Positions 14,008-18,356 of a DNA stretch of 18,356 nucleotides are shown one piece after another. The notes under the pieces were generated by a model. That model saw nothing but the letters and a program-made list of their open reading frames with translations. It was not told the origin of the DNA and did not search any database. The position numbers and the translations under genes were made by a program. The DNA lies in assembly GCA_030263615.1 (NCBI GenBank), contig SZPH01000064.1, forward strand, positions 1-18,356. Direction: 5' to 3'. Source of the stretch: Villigracilis sp900696595. Lineage in GTDB: Bacteria; Chloroflexota; Anaerolineae; Anaerolineales; Villigracilaceae. Position 1 is the first letter of the stretch; every line of letters starts with the position of its first letter.

Positions 14008-15641
14008 ACCGCCGACCGGGTCTTTTCCTCCTTCAACAGAAAATCCCCGCCTGCGAGCAGTCCATCCAGGATCGCCGCGATCGCCTCCGATTTCAACAAT
14101 TCATCCAGCCGGAATGTCTTCAACTTTGTCTGCGTCGTCCGCACCGACGGTTCGAGAAAATCGCCCAGCGGCAGGGACGTGCGATACAACTGATAATACA
14201 AAAATCGCCGCGCATTGCGTTTAAATTCCGCAGGGACGTTAATCTTTTCCGCCGTTAAAAACTCTTTCATCGTTCTTTTCGCTTCTTCGACGCTCTGCGG
14301 AAAAAACACAGTGGGGTATTGCGTGAATCGCGCCCGCCCCGCGCACAACACTGCCGCGCCCATGATCGAAGCCTCCAAACCGATGGTCGAGTTATAGACC
14401 ATGACGAACTTCGATTTCAGGATCAACTCGTAGGAACTGAGCGTTTCATCCGGCGGGATAAAAACCACGTTCGGCAGGTCCTTTACTTTTTTCGCTTCGA
14501 CCCATCCGCCTACGGTTTCGCGGCTGGCTTTGCGGACCCGCAACTCGTCGGGGTGGGCGCGGATGACGAACAAGGTCCCGGGATGTTCACGGATGACTTC
14601 AAGCGCCATATCCAGCCAGTCGAACATATCCTCGAAGACGGTATTGGCGTGCGGCTGGCTGGTATCGAAGATGACGTTGGTAAAGATGGGGACGATCTGT
14701 TGGAAGCCCGCCGCCTGCTTCAAAAAAGACTCGTCAAGTCCCTTCATGTCCGCCCAAAATTTGACGCCCGCCATTGTGAAATCGCCCTTCGAGCGTTTGG
14801 AGAGATAGGCGTCGAGTTTTGCGTTTTGTTCTTCGTTTAGTTCGAATTCATCCGGGATGCGAATCGGATACGCCGTCGCCTCGCCTTCCGTGAAATACGC
14901 CGTCGCGGGTTCCAGCCCAACTTCGTGAGTGATGACGCGCAGTCCGCGTTTTTGGGCGACCCAGCGCGCCGTCGCTTCGGGGAAGAACTGTCCGTTGAAC
15001 ACAATCACCGCCCGCGGATTGGTTTTGTCCAGAAATGTTGAAAACTCCCGCGCCACATTCCACGCGGACAAAATATATTCGCGCAAAAGGTAACGCGTAT
15101 CTTCGTCGTCTTTCAGGTGATGGATGCGAAGAACCCAGCGCAGGGCGGGCAGACAGAGCGGTCCGAGGGGAAAGTCTTGAAAGTGGAAAGTAGAAAGTTG
15201 GGAAACTGTGAGCGACGAAATGCGAGCGTCAAGTTCCGGGTCGCGTTCAAAACCGAACCAGTTTACATGCGTGTCTGTATGCCTGTCTGCCTGTACGCCT
15301 GCATACATCGCCCGTGATTGCGCCACACACGATTTGCACGGCATTCCCTTTTGCGGATTGTCCCGATTCGTCCCCAGCACGCATTTGCTCATTCCGGTAT
15401 TGCACGCGAAATACGCGACCGGGATTCCCTTCAGGCGCAGCGCCCACGTTGTGAGCAGGTGAAAACCGGAGTTCCACGAAAGGTCGTCAATCCCGGTGGA
15501 GGCTTTGAAGAAGACAACCGGCGCGCCTTCGGCAGGAGGCGAGATGCGGGAGACGCGATACGCCATGCGCGCGATCTTGAGGTTGTTGAATCGGCGGACA
15601 AGTCCGCGTTTGACGCGTTGGGTGTAGAAGTCTTTGAGCAT
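14004..15641 (-). CDS. Capsule/surface-polysaccharide biosynthesis protein (GT-B-like)
   Basis: A 545-residue cytoplasmic protein. The C-terminal half has the pattern of GT-B-type capsule proteins: TNVIFDTSQPH, LFVIRAHPDELR, then NVVFIPPDETLSSYELI, and the nucleotide-side block MVYNSTIGLEASIMGAAVLC, close to the S-T-x-G-x-E-A signature of capsule/CDP-glycerol-type transferases. The donor sugar or group is unknown. The N-terminal part has a four-cysteine set (Cys80, Cys87, Cys102, Cys105; C-x6-C-x14-C-x2-C) that could bind a metal. Two short repeat arrays (15179-15199 and 15275-15306) lie within the coding sequence and encode about residues 112-122 and 148-154. The ATG at 15641 is 5 bases after the decayed DUF4143 gene, with no clear ribosome-binding site. 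The stop overlaps the LysE stop tail to tail. Confidence 0.8.
   Translation of the reverse strand: MLKDFYTQRVKRGLVRRFNNLKIARMAYRVSRISPPAEGAPVVFFKASTGIDDLSWNSGFHLLTTWALRLKGIPVAYFACNTGMSKCVLGTNRDNPQKGMPCKSCVAQSRAMYAGVQADRHTDTHVNWFGFERDPELDARISSLTVSQLSTFHFQDFPLGPLCLPALRWVLRIHHLKDDEDTRYLLREYILSAWNVAREFSTFLDKTNPRAVIVFNGQFFPEATARWVAQKRGLRVITHEVGLEPATAYFTEGEATAYPIRIPDEFELNEEQNAKLDAYLSKRSKGDFTMAGVKFWADMKGLDESFLKQAAGFQQIVPIFTNVIFDTSQPHANTVFEDMFDWLDMALEVIREHPGTLFVIRAHPDELRVRKASRETVGGWVEAKKVKDLPNVVFIPPDETLSSYELILKSKFVMVYNSTIGLEASIMGAAVLCAGRARFTQYPTVFFPQSVEEAKRTMKEFLTAEKINVPAEFKRNARRFLYYQLYRTSLPLGDFLEPSVRTTQTKLKTFRLDELLKSEAIAAILDGLLAGGDFLLKEEKTRSAV
15179..15199 (+). repeat. Three 7-bp units of GAAAGTN inside a coding sequence
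   Basis: GAAAGTG, GAAAGTA, GAAAGTT in register, 21 bases in total, so the reading frame of the polysaccharide gene on the other strand is kept. The segment encodes residues in the SQLSTFHF stretch, between two better-structured blocks. Confidence 0.75.
15275..15306 (+). repeat. 8-bp-periodic array inside a coding sequence
   Basis: CTGTATGC, CTGTCTGC, CTGTACGC and a diverged CTGCATAC run in register for 32 bases. The first three units make 24 bases, so the frame of the polysaccharide gene on the opposite strand is kept. The encoded stretch (AGVQADRHTDTH) looks like a low-complexity insertion between PCKSCVAQ and NWFGFERD. Confidence 0.75.
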
Positions 15642-15646
15642 GGAAG

Positions 15647-16321
15647 TTACTGCGTTACATCGGCGATGAACGAGAGGTAATTCCTGCGGTTGATGGCCGT
15701 AAACGCGCTTTCAGGATATCCCGCCTGCCAACTGGCGGGAGGCTTGGCTTGTTTATCCCCCCATTTGAATTCGTAGCCGTGATATGCGCCTTCCGCTTCC
15801 TCCACGTAATCTATTTCCGCGCCGCTGCTTAACCGCCAGAAGTAGGAGGATGCCTGTCTGCCCGCATAGGCGTTACGCTTGATGCGCTCGCTGATCAGGA
15901 AGTTTTCCCACAACTGCCCGTCATCGTTCCGGTCGCTCAACGGTTTCAGCATGTCAATTAGGCTGTTCCGTATGCCAAGATCGTAGAAATAGATCTTGTC
16001 CATCTTGGCGACTTCGTTCCGCAGGTTTCTGCTCAGGCCGCCGAGTCTGAAGACAACAAACGATTTTTCGAGAAGATCAATGTAACGCGCCACGGTATCT
16101 TTTCCCATGTCGAGGCGGGTCGCAAGTTCTGACAGCGAAACCTGGCTTCCGATCTGATACGCCAGAAGTTTGAGGAGCCGCTGGAGTTTCAATGAGTTTC
16201 GGACCTGCGCCACCTGTAAAACATCCTTGAACAGGTAGGACGAGCAGAGACGATTCAGATATTCCTTCTTGTCCGCAGCGGATTGAATGGAAAAGACCTC
16301 CGGGTGGTTCCATTCTAACAT
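15647..16321 (-). pseudogene. DUF4143 ATPase remnant lacking its ATPase front half
   Basis: The 224 residues match the second half of the AAA_14/DUF4143 ATPase family: the YLNRLCSSYLFKDVL helix, a winged-helix segment (QIGSQVSLSELATRLDMGKD then TVARYIDLLEKSFVVFRL), YFYDLGIRNSLI, the WENFLISER helix, and the nuclease-like block SSGAEIDYVEE with GYEFKWGDK. Complete members have about 380-420 residues and begin with a Walker A ATPase domain; that part is absent here and is not present in other frames upstream, where a structured repeat and then the sulfotransferase gene begin. The ATG at 16321 follows no ribosome-binding site. The retained frame has no internal stop, so the loss may be recent, or the stub may still be made. 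It interrupts the polysaccharide cluster and looks like a late arrival. Confidence 0.7.
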
Positions 16322-16327
16322 AAAGCG

Positions 16328-16380
16328 GCAAACTGGCGGAAATCGCCCGTTTTCAGCCAGTTTGCAAGCGGAAAACGGGC
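16328..16380 (-). repeat. Two interleaved perfect 10-bp inverted repeats
   Basis: GCAAACTGGC (16328-16337) pairs with GCCAGTTTGC (16356-16365), and GCCCGTTTTC (16345-16354) pairs with GAAAACGGGC (16371-16380). The arms alternate A-B-A'-B', so the RNA could form either hairpin or, with connecting loops of 5, 1 and 7 bases, an H-type pseudoknot. The block lies 10 bases after the sulfotransferase stop and 7 bases before the DUF4143 remnant. Confidence 0.85.
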
Positions 16381-16389
16381 TGTTTCGAC

Positions 16390-17235
16390 CTACCAGTTGT
16401 TATCCTTCTCGTATCCCAGCCTTACAAGCAAATCCCCCGCCGTGTCCTTGAACAATTTCTTATGCGCGTCGGTGAAATGCTCCCGCCAGCCGCCGGTTTT
16501 GCCCGCGCGGAAGGTGTGACTCTTCGTCGGCTGGATCGCTTCAATCAAAATGGACAACGCCTTTTCGCGCGGGGTTGGGATTTTATACCCGGTCTTTTCC
16601 ACTTCGTCGAGCATTTTTAGCAACGTCGCGTCGCAGTCGTTGATCAAATCCTCGAAGCGCAGACACATGACGTTTTTTTGATTCAGCCATTGGAATACGC
16701 CTTCGTATCTCTGCCTGACGCCGACCATTTTCAAACCGTCTTGATCAATGCCGGTAATTGCGACATTTAATCTCGCCGCGAAATCGGGCAGGGAGTTGTA
16801 ATACTCGTGCATCCCGTGGTCTTCGCGCATGTCGGTCGCAAAGAAGACCTGCGAGACGAGCATATCCCTCGGGTCGCGGTAAATGAAAAAATTGACGCGC
16901 CCGCTTCCGGTCAGGAAAGAGGCGTTTTCGGGCGCGGCATCCACATAACCCCAGCCGATGACTCCGCGCGGGATGCGAGTCAATTCATCCAGGATTTCTT
17001 CTTTCGTCTTTCGTCTCCCCTCTTTCGTAATCGTCCGCACAGGTTCGGCGTTCACATATTTGTACGGCATGATCCGCGTGAAGCCGCCCATCACCTGCAA
17101 AAGCAGATGAGAGCCGCTCTTGGGTTTGGAGTTTGCGAAAATCGGCGGCGCGTCGTCGAACGAGAACCGCTTCCAGCGCAGGACGGCTTGGGCGGTTTTG
17201 CCATAAGGGCGGAGTATGCGGCGGAGGTTTTTCAT
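16390..17235 (-). CDS. Sulfotransferase family protein
   Basis: Transfers sulfate from PAPS to an acceptor, here probably a surface glycan given its neighbours. The 281 residues have the family landmarks: the 5'-phosphosulfate loop SKPKSGSHLLLQV (about 36-48), the 3'-phosphate motif IYRDPRDMLVSQ (Arg120 and Ser128), and near the C-terminus RAGKTGGWREHF, which matches the RKGxxGDWKxxF motif of cytosolic-type sulfotransferases. The Asp in place of the more common Thr after SKPK-S-G is not unusual in bacteria. The ATG at 17235 is preferred; an in-frame TTG at 17259 lies inside a palindrome. Residues 70-79 (TKEGRRKTKE) are encoded by a 7-bp repeat array. It is 61 bases downstream of the NeuB-like gene on the same strand, and a likely operon partner. 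Confidence 0.88.
   Translation of the reverse strand: MKNLRRILRPYGKTAQAVLRWKRFSFDDAPPIFANSKPKSGSHLLLQVMGGFTRIMPYKYVNAEPVRTITKEGRRKTKEEILDELTRIPRGVIGWGYVDAAPENASFLTGSGRVNFFIYRDPRDMLVSQVFFATDMREDHGMHEYYNSLPDFAARLNVAITGIDQDGLKMVGVRQRYEGVFQWLNQKNVMCLRFEDLINDCDATLLKMLDEVEKTGYKIPTPREKALSILIEAIQPTKSHTFRAGKTGGWREHFTDAHKKLFKDTAGDLLVRLGYEKDNNW
17001..17028 (+). repeat. Four 7-bp units inside the sulfotransferase gene
   Basis: CTTTCGT, CTTTCGT, CTCCCCT, CTTTCGT in register: three identical units and one diverged. On the coding strand it gives the basic, low-complexity stretch TKEGRRKTKE between the PAPS loop and the first conserved helix. Four units make 28 bases, so neighbouring sequence must have adjusted the frame. 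Confidence 0.85.
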
Positions 17236-17242
17236 GCCGGTA

Positions 17243-17287
17243 CACGATACGCGATACAAGTTACTGTAACTCGTATCGCGTATCTCG
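17243..17287. repeat. 45-bp near-perfect palindrome built of 7-bp units
   Basis: Two 22-base arms with three mismatches around one central base. The left arm holds CGATACG and CGATACA (17245-17258); the right arm holds their complements CGTATCG and CGTATCT (17272-17285). It fills the gap between the NeuB-like stop and the sulfotransferase start and would form a strong hairpin in the transcript. No T run follows, so it is not a standard terminator. Confidence 0.85.
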
Positions 17288-17296
17288 CATCCTGTC

Positions 17297-18178
17297 TTAC
17301 TCGCTTACCACGCGGCGCAACTTCTTTATCGAACCCTTTTCGGATTCGTAAACCCGCTTCACGCCGTCGCCCAGCCCCGCCTCGGTCACGCGGATGTATT
17401 TAACCAGCCGCTCGAAGCCGCCCGGCTCGACGGATGCCGCCTGATCGCTGCCCCACATGGCGCGATCCAACGTGATGTGACGCTCCACCGAACAGGCGCC
17501 CAGCGCGACCGCCACCGCCGAAGGGACGAGCCCCACTTCATGGCCGGAATAGCCGATGGGATTGTTCGGGAATTCCCTGCGAAGCGTCTCGATCATCTTG
17601 AGATTCAACTCCTCCGGCTCGCATGGATAGGCGCTGGTGCAGTGCATGATGACGAGATTCTCCTCGCCCGCGGCGTTTACGCCCTGATGAATCTGCTCCA
17701 TCGTGGACATGCCCGTGGAGATGATGAGCGGCTTGCCGGTTTTGCGGACATATTTCAACAGGTTATGGTCGGTCAGCGAAGCGGATGGAACTTTATAGGC
17801 GGGCGTGTCGAACTTCTCCATAAAATCCACCGAAGGCTCGTCCCAGACCGAGACCATCCAATCAATTTTTTTCTCTTTGCAATAGCGGTCAATCTCGCGG
17901 TATTGCTCTTCATTGAATTCCACTTTATGGCGATAATCCAAATAAGTGATGTAACCCCACGGCGTTTCGCGCATCTGCTTTTGCTGGTCGGGGGGCGTGC
18001 AAATTTCGGGCGTGCGTTTCTGAAACTTGACCGCGTCCGCGCCGGCGTGAACGGCGGCGTCAATGATCTTCTTCGTGATCTCGATATCGCCGTTATGATT
18101 GATTCCAATTTCCGCGATGATGTAGGCGGGATGTCCGTCGCCCATCATTCGATTTCCAAATTTTATTTCACGAGTCAT
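17297..18178 (-). CDS. NeuB-family synthase (sialic acid / nonulosonate), no SAF domain
   Basis: NeuB-type enzymes condense phosphoenolpyruvate with a hexosamine such as ManNAc to give a nine-carbon sugar acid. The 293 residues form the TIM-barrel part: AEIGINHNGD (about 21-30), AGADAVKFQKRTPE, YKVPSASLTDHNLL, LIISTGMSTMEQI, VIMHCTSAYPCEP, IGYSGHEVG and ERHITLDRAMWGSDQAASVEP are all classic blocks with the metal and PEP ligands. It ends at about the point where the C-terminal SAF (antifreeze-like) domain would begin; that domain is absent and not encoded in the next 60 bases. Short forms of this kind are known, so this need not be a truncation. The ATG has AAGGAG 5 bases upstream. It heads a minus-strand glycan block with the sulfotransferase. 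Confidence 0.92.
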   Translation of the reverse strand: MTREIKFGNRMMGDGHPAYIIAEIGINHNGDIEITKKIIDAAVHAGADAVKFQKRTPEICTPPDQQKQMRETPWGYITYLDYRHKVEFNEEQYREIDRYCKEKKIDWMVSVWDEPSVDFMEKFDTPAYKVPSASLTDHNLLKYVRKTGKPLIISTGMSTMEQIHQGVNAAGEENLVIMHCTSAYPCEPEELNLKMIETLRREFPNNPIGYSGHEVGLVPSAVAVALGACSVERHITLDRAMWGSDQAASVEPGGFERLVKYIRVTEAGLGDGVKRVYESEKGSIKKLRRVVSE

Positions 18179-18193
18179 TTGTTCTCCTTGATG

Positions 18194-18269
18194 TTAGATA
18201 TTAGATGACTGGAGAGTAGTGAGTAGTCAAAACCACTCTCTACTTTCTAATCTCTACTTGCTACCCGTC
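18194..18269 (+). repeat. Three short 7-bp-periodic runs upstream of the NeuB-like gene
   Basis: TTAGATA and TTAGATG (18194-18207), then GAGTAGT twice (18214-18227), then ACTCTCT, ACTTTCT, AATCTCT, ACTTGCT, ACCCGTC in register (18235-18269). The second and third runs are loosely complementary (AGTAG / CTACT). They lie in the leader and probable promoter region of the minus-strand glycan block. Confidence 0.75.
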
Positions 18270-18343
18270 ACATGAGTGCTGACAAGTAACCGCCAGATGA
18301 GTGCTGACAGATGGAAAAGCTAACCGCCATGAGATCGTTGACA
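18260..18343 (+). repeat. Three 25-bp direct repeats, possible transposon end
   Basis: Copies at 18260-18284, 18285-18309 and 18319-18343. The first two share ATGAGTGCTGACA at the end; the second and third share TAACCGCCA near the start; all three end in TGACA. The spacing is 0 and then 9 bases. Multiple short repeats ending in TGACA next to each other are typical of transposase-binding sites at the ends of some insertion sequences (IS21-like elements have such multiple sites). No transposase is in the window, so the element would lie to the right; the assignment is tentative. Confidence 0.5.
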
Positions 18344-18356
18344 GTATCCTTCGAGA

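Noticed and set aside
15717..15740. CCCGCC/GGCGGG hairpin inside the DUF4143 remnant as a mobile repeat
   Set aside because: The encoded KPPASWQAGYP segment fits the normal family sequence at that place, so insertion is not needed to explain it.

Overview
The window looks like chromosomal DNA of a moderately G+C-rich, free-living bacterium. The gene content (YcaQ-like glycosylase, GAF/PAS sensors, a membrane-fused subtilase, a short NeuB, a YitT/YczE-type membrane protein) and the weakly marked, sometimes leaderless starts remind me of Chloroflexota, class Anaerolineae. That placement is inferred from gene style, not from a marker gene. No rRNA, tRNA or CRISPR array was seen.

Layout. (1) 1-5240, all minus strand: a GAF-GAF-PAS histidine kinase, a metallo-beta-lactamase-fold protein with degraded metal ligands, a Rhizobium etli-type L-asparaginase (stop/start overlap TGATG with the previous gene), and a nitrate/sulfonate/taurine-type ABC ATPase. 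A further minus-strand gene has its start codon at the left edge. (2) 5287-14007, plus strand: a HAD phosphatase; a coupled pair of small membrane proteins; a terminator set between two 7-bp-periodic repeat arrays; a YcaQ/AlkX-like DNA glycosylase; a GAF-PAS-PAS-GGDEF diguanylate cyclase with a perfect palindrome between its -35 and -10; a YitT/YczE-like membrane protein; a multi-pass membrane protein fused to a propeptide and an S8 protease; and a LysE-type exporter. (3) 14004-18178, minus strand: a surface-glycan block read in the order NeuB-like synthase, sulfotransferase, a decayed DUF4143 ATPase, and a capsule/surface-polysaccharide protein. It probably makes or decorates a nonulosonate-type, possibly sulfated, cell-surface glycan. 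(4) 18180-18356: more 7-bp-periodic sequence, then three copies of a 25-bp repeat running to the edge, resembling a transposon end.

The most unusual signal is not a gene. Runs of degenerate seven-base units, with a different unit at each place, recur at about seven loci (6830, 6904, 10981, 15179, 17001, 17245, 18194). Two of these lie inside coding sequence, and an eight-base array lies in one of the same genes. They resemble in style the heptanucleotide tandem repeats known from filamentous cyanobacteria. A second structural oddity is a pair of interleaved perfect 10-bp inverted repeats (16328-16380), which has pseudoknot topology and sits exactly where the DUF4143 gene has lost its front half. 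I did not find a clear new defence or biosynthetic system; the repeats are the best lead.
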